A DNA stretch of 17,715 nucleotides from an uncultured Oscillospiraceae bacterium (GCA_905200265.1 CAJKJS010000006.1:1-17715), one strand, 5' to 3'. Shown: positions 7,124-14,350, counted from the first letter of the stretch. The notes: a model not told the origin generated them from the letters alone. Program-made: numbers and translations.

Positions 7124-9448
7124 TTAATAATCCCCGTACAGGACCCGGTCGGTGGTGGGGATGAGGCAGTTCGTATCATGATTGAGCACGGTCATGGTGC
7201 CGTCGTGGTAGTACCCCAACTTGCCGGTCCCTTTGTCCGCATCAAATTCATACAGGTACAAAATCGAGCCGTCTTCCCGCATCTGGAACGAGTGCACACC
7301 GGACGCCACCGTAGTCGCCCCGCCATTTTCCCATACGCGCAGCGTACCGCTTTCCGTTTCGCTGTCCCAGGAAGAAAAATACGCCAGGTGTTCCCCGGTG
7401 CCCTGTACGGCTTCCTGTGTGGTACCGCAGGAAGCCACGGTATCGGTTATATCCGTGCCGGACACATACAAATCCACCTGGTTGCCATCCCCACGGGTCT
7501 TGCTGTAGACCAGATATCCGTCTTTCAGCATGGCCACGGGGTACGCGTCAATGGCGAAGGTCTCCCGCGTGCCCAGTTTGCCGTCCTCAATGGGGTAACG
7601 GCACAGGGAGGAACCGTTTTCCGTGTTCTCCAGCACATACGCGAGCGAGCCGTCCCCAGAAAAGGCCACGGGGACCATCCCTTCGGAACCAAAGGTGCAC
7701 GTGCCCTGCACCACAATGCCCATCAGGCCGCTGTCCATGTTTTCTTTCAGTTTGTCCTGCACCACCTGAGAGATTTCATAGTACGACTCTTCTTCATAGG
7801 CTGTGAGTACGTCCGACAGGGGGATCTTCCCGGCAGAGGACAGGTCCCACTGGGTGACAAACCCTCTGGGTTCATCGGTGCGGCTGTTTTCTTCACGGGA
7901 CATCAAAGCGAACGCGCCCATCCAGGTGTCCGTGGAAACATGTTCCGCCACCAGCGTGGCCGTGGTACCGTCATAATAATATAGGTCCGTCATCAAGCCC
8001 GAAGCGCTCGCACTCTCCAGCTCTTCCATGGCCCACCGGGCCGTTTCCATGCTGTCCTGGTAGTCGTAATAATCCGACATGGCCTGTTCCCATTCACCCA
8101 TGGCCTCTATGTACGCTTCCCAGTCCTTTGCGTACTGTTCCAGGGCTTTTTGGTACGCCTCTTCGTCCTTATAATCGCTGCTGGAGGGCGCCTCGGGCGC
8201 TTCGGGTTCTGCCGGTTGCGTTATCCCGCCGTTCGCCGTCACATCGTCTTCCACAAAGTCCATCATGGTTTTCCCGTCGCTGCCATCTGCGGTATAGTAC
8301 ACCTCCCCGTCTGCCGTAATCCACACCACTTTCTGGGCATCGGGGGCAATCTGTTTCGCGCCGCCGCTATTAGCTACATACTCATACAGCGCGCCGTCCT
8401 GCATGTAATAGACGGCCATTTTTTCGGTGGCGATCCCCATGGTAACGGCGGAGTTGTCCGTAATTTGTTTGGAGCCCCCCTCGCTTGTCCACTGGTACAT
8501 CACCCCGGTGGCATCGGCATAGAACACCGTCTGGCCGTCCGGGCTGCCGGTAAACGCGGCGACATCCGCGGCGATCCGGGTTTTATTTTGTAAATCGCTC
8601 TGGTACAGGGCGTGGTCGCCCCCACGAATATACGTGACCTTTTTCCCGTCCGAGGTAATCTGGAACTGCGCGACCTCCGAATCGATCATCACGGCTTTTT
8701 CCGCCGGTTCGCTCAAAAGCCTTGTATACAGCGCCGGGCCGTAAGCATCCGTTTGCGCCTGATCGGGGTAGAAAATGCGGGTACCGTCGTCGCTGACGGC
8801 AATATAATACCCCAGGCTCGGCCCGTCGGAAGCCATCATCTGGTTATCGATGGAATTATCCGTAAACAGTTGGTTCGTCAGGGGCACTTCTTCGCCCTTT
8901 TCGTTCAGATAGTACACTTCGCATCCCCTCGCGTACAAACTGTTCGGGTCTACTTTCTGTACCTGCGTCATGGGCCGAAAAACGAAAAGGACCAGCACCG
9001 CGATAATCCCCAGCAAAACGACCCCCACGCCGCCAAACAGGGCTGCTTTTTTCCCGCGGGACATTTTCTTTTTCGGTTTCTTTTCCCCGGCGGGTGCCGG
9101 TTCCGTCCGGTTCGGCTGCTGTCCGGGCATAGCTTGTCCGGGCAGCGTCTGGCCCGGCATGGGCTGCGCCCAATTTTGGGGCTGCCCCTGGGACTGGCCC
9201 TGGGACTGGCCCTGGGGCTGGCTCTGGGGCTGCGCCGGGTTTAGCCCCTGCGGCCGGTTTAAAGCGCCCTCCCCCGGGGCTGCTTTTCCCTGAAGCGGCA
9301 CGCCGCAATACCGGCAAAAGGCCATGCCTTCCCGGTTTTCCCGGCCACAGGCCGGGCATACATTCCCCTGTGGCATTTGACTGCCGCAGCCGGGACAGAA
9401 TTTGACGTTATCCCCCACTGTGCGGCCATATGTAGGACAAGTTCGCAT
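7124..9448 (-). CDS. Zinc-ribbon, single-pass membrane, beta-propeller-like protein (paralogue 1)
   Basis: No function is known to me. The 774 residues divide into: two zinc ribbons (residues 1-50; second ribbon CPACG...CRYCG intact); a Pro/Gln/Gly linker of about 80 residues with QSQG and MPGQ repeats; a basic patch (KKPKKKMSRGKK); one membrane helix at about 135-157; and an exported region of about 615 residues. That region has repeated short beta motifs such as SDDGTRIFYPDQ, SDGKKVTYI and SPDGQTVFYAD, resembling TolB/DUF5050-type propeller blades. An acidic, aromatic helical insert at about 410-482 interrupts the blades. The first ribbon reads CPTYG where the paralogue reads CPVCG, so one zinc ligand is lost. 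The ATG at 9448 has AGGAGGAG upstream. It sits next to its paralogue at 9695-12049 and ahead of the CxxCxGxG protein. Confidence 0.9.
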   Translation of the reverse strand: MRTCPTYGRTVGDNVKFCPGCGSQMPQGNVCPACGRENREGMAFCRYCGVPLQGKAAPGEGALNRPQGLNPAQPQSQPQGQSQGQSQGQPQNWAQPMPGQTLPGQAMPGQQPNRTEPAPAGEKKPKKKMSRGKKAALFGGVGVVLLGIIAVLVLFVFRPMTQVQKVDPNSLYARGCEVYYLNEKGEEVPLTNQLFTDNSIDNQMMASDGPSLGYYIAVSDDGTRIFYPDQAQTDAYGPALYTRLLSEPAEKAVMIDSEVAQFQITSDGKKVTYIRGGDHALYQSDLQNKTRIAADVAAFTGSPDGQTVFYADATGVMYQWTSEGGSKQITDNSAVTMGIATEKMAVYYMQDGALYEYVANSGGAKQIAPDAQKVVWITADGEVYYTADGSDGKTMMDFVEDDVTANGGITQPAEPEAPEAPSSSDYKDEEAYQKALEQYAKDWEAYIEAMGEWEQAMSDYYDYQDSMETARWAMEELESASASGLMTDLYYYDGTTATLVAEHVSTDTWMGAFALMSREENSRTDEPRGFVTQWDLSSAGKIPLSDVLTAYEEESYYEISQVVQDKLKENMDSGLMGIVVQGTCTFGSEGMVPVAFSGDGSLAYVLENTENGSSLCRYPIEDGKLGTRETFAIDAYPVAMLKDGYLVYSKTRGDGNQVDLYVSGTDITDTVASCGTTQEAVQGTGEHLAYFSSWDSETESGTLRVWENGGATTVASGVHSFQMREDGSILYLYEFDADKGTGKLGYYHDGTMTVLNHDTNCLIPTTDRVLYGDY
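9191..9238 (-). repeat. 12-bp tandem repeat coding for QSQG/QPQG linker
   Basis: Plus-strand unit GGACTGGCCCTG occurs twice exactly (9191-9202, 9203-9214), followed by diverged copies at 9215-9226 and 9227-9238. It encodes the flexible linker between the zinc ribbons and the membrane helix. Length changes by slippage would stay in frame. Confidence 0.8.
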
Positions 9449-9511
9449 GATATCTCCTCCTCATAAAGGGCGGCTTTTAAAAAACGGCCCCGTTCTCTTT
9501 TCTTCCTTTAT

Positions 9512-9540
9512 AGTATAACATTCCCTTTTTACCGCCGCAA
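9512..9540 (-). promoter_or_regulatory. Promoter of zinc-ribbon paralogue 1
   Basis: Minus-strand -35 TTGCGG (9535-9540), 17-base spacer, -10 TATACT (9512-9517) with extended TGT before it. It closely resembles the promoter of paralogue 2, and both are followed by GAAGAAAAGAGA (here 9505-9494). Confidence 0.65.
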
Positions 9541-9588
9541 GGCTCCCCGCGTTTTTGGACGCTTTTGTGTCCTTTTTGGAAAAGGGAT

Positions 9589-9625
9589 AAAAAACGGCCC
9601 CTCCTTTTTCATAAAGGAAGGGCCG
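9589..9625 (-). terminator. Terminator of zinc-ribbon paralogue 2
   Basis: A 13-bp stem CGGCCCTTCCTTT with AAAGGAGGGGCCG (9613-9625 and 9595-9607 on the plus strand, one U-G pair) has a five-base loop and then six U on the minus strand. It starts about 70 bases after the stop codon at 9695. Confidence 0.85.
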
Positions 9626-9694
9626 CTTGCCGCATGCTATGGTTTTTTCATCGGCCGGGTACGCGCCCTGCTTTGTATGCGGGGTTTCGTTCGT

Positions 9695-12049
9695 TTAATA
9701 GTAGTAGTAGTCCCCGTGGGTGGATGTATCAACCACCGCCAATAGGCTGTTGGCGTTCTGGCTCAGCGGTGTCAGGGTACCGTTTGCGAAAATCCCCACG
9801 GTGCCGGTGCCGGTCTCTTCGTTCACATCGTACAGGCACAGAATACGGCCGTCATCCAGCATCTGGAACCGCTGCACGTTACTAGCTACCGTGACACTTT
9901 CGCCGTCGCGCCACACGTTCAGCGTGCCGCAGCTCTTCTCGCTGTCCCAGGTGGAGAAATACGCCAGGCTTTCGCCATTTGTTCCCTGTATTCCTTCACC
10001 CGCATCGTAATAGGCGTCGATGGTGTCGATCTTCACGCCGTCCATATATATATCCAGCGTCAGCCCATCGATCCCATATTTGCCACACACCAGCCGTCCG
10101 TCTTTGAGCACTGCCACGGGCACCGCGCCGGTCTGGATGGTCTCCTGCTCGCCCAGTTTCCCATTCTGAATGGGAGTGCGGTACAGCGCGAAACCTTCGC
10201 CCGAAGTTTCTTCGTCATAGGAAAAAGTATATGCCACCGAACCGTCCCGCGCAAAAGTTACGGACTTTACGCCCTCGGCGCTAAAGGTACACGTGTTCCC
10301 CACCACAATGCCCAAAAGGCCGCTGTTTTTCGCGTCTCTCAGTTTGCTTTCCATCACCCAGGAGGCGGAGCACGACTGCTCCTTGCTTTCTTCTATCACG
10401 TCGGACAGCGGAATCTTCTCCATGGCAGAGGGGTCCCACTGGGTGACAAACCCCATGGGCTCGTCAGGATAGCTGTTCCATATACTTGACATCAAACTAT
10501 ATGTGCCCCGCCAGTTATTCACGGCTACCTTTTCCGCCACCAGACTCGTCGTATTCCCGTCATAGTAATACAGGTCGGCGATAAAATCTTTGGCCGAAGT
10601 ATTTTCCAGTTCATACCGGGCGGAGTCGGCTTCCTCGGCCGCTTCCTGCCGGTCGTAATAGTCCGACATATCCTGTTCCCACCGGCCCATGGCTTTATCG
10701 TACGCGTCCCAGTCCTCTTCGTACTGCTTCATGGCTTTTTCATAGGCTTTGCCGTCTTTGTAATCATCGCGGCTGGGTTTTTTGGGTTCTTCGGGCTCTT
10801 CCGGCATCGTCACCGTATCGCCCTGCGCGATATCATCCTCCACAAAGTCCATCATAGTCATGCCGCCGTCGGCACTGGCGGTATAGTACACCTGGCCATC
10901 CGGGGTAATCCAGACCACATCCTGCACACCGGCAGCGATCTGCTTCGGGGTTTCACTATTCACGGTGTATTCATACAGCGTGCCGTCTTTTACGTAATAC
11001 ACCGCCATTTTCTTTTGGGCAAATCCCTTGGATAAGCTGGCGTCATCGGTAACCCGCAGGATACCGCCGCCGGCTGTCCACCGGAATACCGCCCCGTTTT
11101 TATCCAGATACAAAACGGTCTGGCCGTCCTCACTGCAGATAAACGAGCTGACATCTTCGGCAATCATGGTGCGGTTTGCCAAATCGCTCTGGTACAAAGC
11201 GTAGTCCGATCCATTTATGTAGGTGACCTTCTTCCCGTCCGGGGTGATCTGGTACTGGGCTACATCCGTATCCACGAGCACGGCTTTGTCCGCCGGTTCG
11301 CTTACAAGCCGCGTATACAGCGGTATGTTCGAGGCATCCCCCGCGATCTGATCGGGGTAGAAAATCCGGGCGCCGTCGTCGCTCAGGGCCAGATAATAGC
11401 TCACAGCCCACCAGTCCGACGTCATCAGCTGACTATCGATAGACTCATCGAGAAACAGCTGCCGGGTAACGGCCACTTCTTCCCCGCTTTCGTTCACATA
11501 ATAAATTTCGCCGTCCTTCGCGTACAAACTGACGGGGTCGATGCCTTCCGGCTGCATCATGGGCAAAATGACAAAAAAGGCTAGGGCAGCGAGAAGTCCC
11601 AGCACGACGACCCCCACGCCGCTACATAGCGCCGCTTTCTTGCCCCGGGTCATTTTCCCTTTCTTTTTGCTCTCAGGTTGCCCCACGGCGTTCGCAGGCG
11701 GCACCGGCGGCGTTTGTCCGGGCAGGGGTTGCTCCGGGTTAATTGGTTCCCGGGCCCCGCCCGAAGCCCCATCCGAGACCCCACCCGAAGCCTGACCCGG
11801 CGTCACTCCTGGGGCCTGAGTCGGGGCTTGACTCGTGGCCTGCCCCAAGGTTTGCTCCACAGGCTGACTTTGCGGCGCGGTGCTTTCGCCCTGCATCGCC
11901 GCTCCGCACGCACTGCAAAAAGCGGCGCCTGCCCGGTTTTCCCGGCCGCATACCGGACACACATGCCTCTGTGGCATTTTGCTGCCGCAGCCGGGGCAGA
12001 ATTTCACGCCGTCCCCCACAGCACGGCCACAAACGGGACACGTTCGCAT
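9695..12049 (-). CDS. Zinc-ribbon, single-pass membrane, beta-propeller-like protein (paralogue 2)
   Basis: Close relative of the protein at 7124-9448 along its whole length; function unknown to me. Started at 12049 it has 784 residues; the adjacent ATG at 12052 would add one. The GGAGG site lies seven bases before 12049. A longer reading frame back to 12139 overlaps the promoter -35 box and is rejected. Both zinc ribbons are complete: CPVCG...CPGCG and CPVCG...CSACG within residues 1-49. A Pro/Gln/Gly/Ala linker, a lysine-rich patch and a membrane helix at about 140-163 follow. The exported part has propeller-like repeats (SDDGARIFYPDQ, PDGKKVTYI, EDGQTVLYLD) and the same kind of acidic helical insert (DYKDGKAYEKAMKQYEEDWD). 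The protein ends in four tyrosines. It is flanked by its own promoter and terminator, so it is probably monocistronic. Confidence 0.9.
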   Translation of the reverse strand: MRTCPVCGRAVGDGVKFCPGCGSKMPQRHVCPVCGRENRAGAAFCSACGAAMQGESTAPQSQPVEQTLGQATSQAPTQAPGVTPGQASGGVSDGASGGAREPINPEQPLPGQTPPVPPANAVGQPESKKKGKMTRGKKAALCSGVGVVVLGLLAALAFFVILPMMQPEGIDPVSLYAKDGEIYYVNESGEEVAVTRQLFLDESIDSQLMTSDWWAVSYYLALSDDGARIFYPDQIAGDASNIPLYTRLVSEPADKAVLVDTDVAQYQITPDGKKVTYINGSDYALYQSDLANRTMIAEDVSSFICSEDGQTVLYLDKNGAVFRWTAGGGILRVTDDASLSKGFAQKKMAVYYVKDGTLYEYTVNSETPKQIAAGVQDVVWITPDGQVYYTASADGGMTMMDFVEDDIAQGDTVTMPEEPEEPKKPSRDDYKDGKAYEKAMKQYEEDWDAYDKAMGRWEQDMSDYYDRQEAAEEADSARYELENTSAKDFIADLYYYDGNTTSLVAEKVAVNNWRGTYSLMSSIWNSYPDEPMGFVTQWDPSAMEKIPLSDVIEESKEQSCSASWVMESKLRDAKNSGLLGIVVGNTCTFSAEGVKSVTFARDGSVAYTFSYDEETSGEGFALYRTPIQNGKLGEQETIQTGAVPVAVLKDGRLVCGKYGIDGLTLDIYMDGVKIDTIDAYYDAGEGIQGTNGESLAYFSTWDSEKSCGTLNVWRDGESVTVASNVQRFQMLDDGRILCLYDVNEETGTGTVGIFANGTLTPLSQNANSLLAVVDTSTHGDYYYY

Positions 12050-12110
12050 CATGGTTCCTCCTCTCGGCGACGGATAAAAATCCCCCGCCCTCTCTTTTCT
12101 TCTCGATTTT

Positions 12111-12139
12111 AGTATACAGGGCGGCTGGGCGTTGCGCAA
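12111..12139 (-). promoter_or_regulatory. Promoter of zinc-ribbon paralogue 2
   Basis: Minus-strand -35 TTGCGC (12134-12139), 17-base spacer, -10 TATACT (12111-12116), followed by GAAGAAAAGAGA (12102-12091). Same architecture as the promoter of paralogue 1. Its position shows the coding region starts at 12049-12052 and not at 12139. Confidence 0.65.
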
Positions 12140-12172
12140 GGATTTTTGCTTTTTTCACAATTTTTTTCTTGC

Positions 12173-12213
12173 AAAAAAAGCAGCCCTTCCCCATAAAGGA
12201 AGGGCCGCTTTTT
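12173..12213. terminator. Terminator downstream of the 12294-12761 gene
   Basis: A 16-bp stem AAAAAGCGGCCCTTCC with GGAAGGGCTGCTTTTT (12198-12213 and 12175-12190 on the plus strand, one G-U pair) has a seven-base loop and a seven-U tail on the minus strand. The core GGCCCTTCC is shared with the terminator at 9589-9625. Confidence 0.88.
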
Positions 12214-12293
12214 CCATTTTTGCATTTGCTTATGACGGGGTAAAAACCTTTCTTTCCGCTTTGCTGTTTTGTCTCCTGTTTCCCCGCCGGGGC

Positions 12294-12761
12294 CTATTTT
12301 GCCATGTACGCCGCAAAATCCTCATACGGCGCTCCGTCTGCCCAGAAGGCCTCCTGCCGGTCGATGACCATCAGCTTTTCCATATCCGCTGTCGGAATCG
12401 CCGTTTCGCCGCCTTGCCGCAGCGTCTGGCCCATCTGTTCGAAATACGCCTGATACTGCCGGGCGTCCTCTTCGGGCAGCACCCCCGCATCCCCCAGGCG
12501 CTGGGCCGTTTGGGCCGCTGCGTCAAAACTGGCCAGGCAATCTCCAAAGGTAAAATCGGTTATGTCTTTCGCCACCCAGTAGGCATACGCACCGGCGTCG
12601 CTTACTTGCACGCTGAAATCCACCAGCATCAGCTCCTTTTGCCGCTGTTCCCGGTCCCACGCCGCGTTGCGCTGAAAAAGCAGCCAGCCGCCCAGCCCCA
12701 GCAAAACGACACACAAAAGCAGTAGCGCCCGCACGCTAGGCCGCCTACGTCCTTCCTTCAT
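12294..12761 (-). CDS. Small bitopic membrane protein, tandem paralogue A (short form)
   Basis: I do not recognise this family. With the ATG at 12761 the protein has 155 residues; the upstream GTG at 12770 lies inside the AAGGTGG ribosome site and is rejected. A basic N-terminus (MKEGRRRPSVR) and one hydrophobic helix at about 12-29 predict an inside N-terminus and an exported domain of about 125 residues. Shared family motifs are QRNAAWDRE just after the helix, AQRLGDAGVL near 87, and FWADGAPYEDFAAYM at the C-terminus. Compared with paralogues C and D it lacks the final roughly 30 residues that end in YFPEIP, and I see no remnant of that tail after the stop. It lies 31 bases after gene B with no terminator between, so A and B are likely cotranscribed. 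Confidence 0.85.
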   Translation of the reverse strand: MKEGRRRPSVRALLLLCVVLLGLGGWLLFQRNAAWDREQRQKELMLVDFSVQVSDAGAYAYWVAKDITDFTFGDCLASFDAAAQTAQRLGDAGVLPEEDARQYQAYFEQMGQTLRQGGETAIPTADMEKLMVIDRQEAFWADGAPYEDFAAYMAK

Positions 12762-12766
12762 AAAAG

Positions 12767-12773
12767 CCACCTT
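12767..12773 (-). promoter_or_regulatory. Ribosome site AAGGTGG that fixes the start of paralogue A
   Basis: AAGGTGG lies five bases before the ATG at 12761. The same heptamer precedes paralogue B (13291-13297), and GAGGTG precedes C (14151-14156). In A and C the GTG inside the site could be mistaken for a start codon. Confidence 0.7.
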
Positions 12774-12792
12774 CCTTTTTCAAAAGCCCGCG

Positions 12793-13284
12793 CTAGTCTT
12801 CTCCCATAAACGAAGCAAAGTCGTCATAGGGTGCGCCCTTTTCCCAAAAATCATCCTGCCCGGCCAGCTGCACGAGCTTTTCCACCGGTTCCATGGGCAC
12901 ATCCTGCCCGTCCGATAGAATCCAGGTTTCTTCCATCTGGTAAAAAAAACGATGATAGCGGCCGGCGTCCGTTTCGGACAGCACCCCCACCTCCCCCAGG
13001 CGCTGGGCCTGGTTTTCAAGGCGCTTAAAAGAGCGGATACAGTCCGACCAGCTGCGATCCCCTTCTCCCGCGAGCCACGCACTGGCGCAGCTTCCGGCTT
13101 CTTCCATTTTGGCACGGAACTCCTCCACCATGACGCCGCCCTGTTTTTGTGCCCGGCTGCTGGCACTCTGCCACTGGACAAAAAATACGCCACCGGCTAC
13201 CAATAGCCCTACGCACAAGAGCGACAGCACAGTCAGTATCCCCTTCCCCGGGGTTTTGCCTGCGGAGGGATAACCCTTTTTCAT
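12793..13284 (-). CDS. Small bitopic membrane protein, tandem paralogue B (short form)
   Basis: Second short member of the unrecognised four-gene family. The ATG at 13284 has AAGGTGG six bases upstream and gives 163 residues; the frame stays open to 13464, but that stretch is basic, contains the predicted promoter, and has no ribosome site. A lysine-rich N-terminus precedes a membrane helix at about 16-37. Family motifs are NQAQRLGEVGVLSETDAG near 91-108, VEKLVQLAGQDDFWEKG and APYDDFASF at the C-terminus. Like A it lacks the C-terminal extension of C and D. It has two cysteines (C66, C82) in the exported part that the other family members do not share as a pair. It has its own promoter about 150 bases upstream and a long untranslated leader. 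Confidence 0.85.
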   Translation of the reverse strand: MKKGYPSAGKTPGKGILTVLSLLCVGLLVAGGVFFVQWQSASSRAQKQGGVMVEEFRAKMEEAGSCASAWLAGEGDRSWSDCIRSFKRLENQAQRLGEVGVLSETDAGRYHRFFYQMEETWILSDGQDVPMEPVEKLVQLAGQDDFWEKGAPYDDFASFMGED

Positions 13285-13432
13285 CAACAACCACCTTCCC
13301 TTTTTCAAAAATCCCGCCCTTTCCCACCGGCATGGCTTTCTTATAAAACCCAGCCTTCCGGGCGACAGGGCTTTTTTCCTTTTTCGCTGCACGGCGGCTA
13401 TCCGCCGCGCTTTTGTGGTCTTTCTATAAATA

Positions 13433-13461
13433 AATATAACATATTTGTGGTTCTTCGTAAA
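13433..13461 (-). promoter_or_regulatory. Promoter of the B-A gene pair
   Basis: Minus-strand -35 TTTACG (13456-13461), 17-base spacer, -10 TATATT (13433-13438) with extended TGT. Predicted leader of about 140 bases to the start at 13284. It contains a CGGCGG/CCGCCG hairpin (about 13392-13407). I see no known riboswitch in it. Confidence 0.6.
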
Positions 13462-13478
13462 CAATACTCTACTATTTA

Positions 13479-13504
13479 TAGGGCCCGTTCCACGATAGGC
13501 CCTA
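13479..13504. repeat. Inverted repeat TAGGGCC...GGCCCTA
   Basis: Two 7-bp arms (13479-13485 and 13498-13504) are separated by 12 bases. It lies immediately past the U-tract of the terminator of gene C and about 20 bases upstream of the B-A promoter -35 box. It could be a second RNA hairpin or an operator; nothing in the sequence decides this. Confidence 0.5.
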
Positions 13505-13537
13505 AAAAAACCCGGCCCCTTTTTGAAAGAGACCGGG
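13504..13537 (-). terminator. Terminator of paralogue C
   Basis: A 12-bp stem CCCGGTCTCTTT with AAAGGGGCCGGG (13526-13537 and 13511-13522 on the plus strand, two G-U pairs) is followed on the minus strand by seven U. It begins 19 bases after the stop codon at 13557. Its sequence is related to the palindrome downstream of gene D. Confidence 0.85.
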
Positions 13538-13556
13538 CACGGGGCAGCGATTCCAT

Positions 13557-14144
13557 TTAGTGGGTCGGCGTATCGGGGATTTCGGGGAAATAGGCCCCCA
13601 GGGTCTCCTCATAGGGCACCGCGCCGTCTTTCGCGTAACTTAACTGGTGGCCCTCCTGGAAAAAGGCCGCAAACTCGTCAAACGGCGCGCCGTTTTCCCA
13701 AAATTCCTCTTCCTGTTGGGCAATATGGATCAGCTTTTCCATATCCTCCCTGGGCACATCGGCATTGTCGCCGTACTCAAGCAAACTTACATACATAGAA
13801 AAGAAGTCCCGGTATAAAAGGCTATCCTGTTGCGATAATACCCCGACTTCGCCCAATTCTTCGGCGTAGTCCGCCAGACGGCGCAAATGGAACTGCACAT
13901 CCTGCAACCCATCGATGGCCTCCCCATTTAGTGAAGCCTGAAACCCGGTTTGGCCCATCATCACGATGTCGTCGCGGAAATGGGACAAAAGCAGCTCCCG
14001 CTGTTGCCGTTCCTGGTCATCTATGGGGATTTGCCTTACAAGAAGGTAGCCGCCTGTCCCTAACAGCAGCATACAAATCGTCAGCAGCACACCCGCCAAA
14101 CGGAGGTAGGGGCGCCCCTTTTCCCATTCGTTATGATCTCCCAT
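13557..14144 (-). CDS. Small bitopic membrane protein, tandem paralogue C (long form)
   Basis: Third member of the unrecognised family, 195 residues from the ATG at 14144 (GAGGTG seven bases upstream; the GTG at 14153 is part of that site). One membrane helix lies at about 15-36 after a charged N-terminus, with an exported domain of about 155 residues. Motifs are RQQRELLLSHF after the helix, AEELGEVGVLSQQDS, and EDMEKLIHIAQ followed by EFWENGAPFDEFAAFF. A C-terminal extension ends YEETLGAYFPEIP, shared with D. The DNA encoding the YFPEIP and GAPFDEFA regions is nearly identical in C and D, pointing to a fairly recent duplication. It has its own promoter and terminator. Confidence 0.86.
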   Translation of the reverse strand: MGDHNEWEKGRPYLRLAGVLLTICMLLLGTGGYLLVRQIPIDDQERQQRELLLSHFRDDIVMMGQTGFQASLNGEAIDGLQDVQFHLRRLADYAEELGEVGVLSQQDSLLYRDFFSMYVSLLEYGDNADVPREDMEKLIHIAQQEEEFWENGAPFDEFAAFFQEGHQLSYAKDGAVPYEETLGAYFPEIPDTPTH

Positions 14145-14201
14145 TTTTGACACCTCGCTTTTTTGTGAACCACATTTAAAAAAGAACTCCTTTTATTATC
14201 C

Positions 14202-14230
14202 ATTATAACGAATATCCTTTTGGAAGGGAA
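14202..14230 (-). promoter_or_regulatory. Putative promoter of paralogue C
   Basis: Minus-strand -10 TATAAT is perfect (14202-14207). With a 17-base spacer the -35 is TTCCCT (14225-14230), a poor match. The call rests on the -10 box and on its place between the gene D terminator and the start at 14144. Confidence 0.5.
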
Positions 14231-14256
14231 TCCCCCATCCCTTTCGCGCCATGGAG

Positions 14257-14284
14257 AAAAAAGCGCCGTTTCTTTGGCACTTTT
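14257..14284 (-). terminator. Second terminator downstream of paralogue D
   Basis: A 9-bp stem AAAAGTGCC with GGCGCTTTT (14276-14284 and 14259-14267 on the plus strand, one U-G pair) has an eight-base loop and a six-U tail on the minus strand. It lies about 15 bases beyond the 30-bp palindrome. Confidence 0.8.
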
Positions 14285-14298
14285 GACACATATGGGGA

Positions 14299-14328
14299 GC
14301 CCGGCCCCTTTTTAAAAAGGGGCCGGGC
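14299..14328. repeat. Perfect 30-bp palindrome after paralogue D
   Basis: GCCCGGCCCCTTTTT is followed directly by its exact reverse complement. It lies 22 bases after the gene D stop codon. On the minus strand no U-run follows, unlike the related hairpin after gene C. It may act as a transcript-end stabiliser or a degenerate terminator. Confidence 0.85.
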
Positions 14329-14350
14329 CTTTTCATGAAAACGGTATCCC

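Noticed and set aside
9191..9238. CRISPR-like repeat
   Set aside because: The units are 12 bp, contiguous without spacers, and in frame within a protein linker.
7178..9244. Plus-strand open frames opposite zinc-ribbon paralogue 1
   Set aside because: Biased composition, no ribosome sites, and they lie fully inside a well-supported minus-strand gene.
12053..12139. N-terminal extension of zinc-ribbon paralogue 2 back to 12139
   Set aside because: It overlaps the predicted -35 and -10 boxes, and the homologous gene starts at the zinc ribbon itself.
13285..13464. Sixty-codon N-terminal extension of paralogue B
   Set aside because: It covers the promoter and a structured leader, is basic and unlike the other family members, and a good ribosome site precedes the internal ATG.
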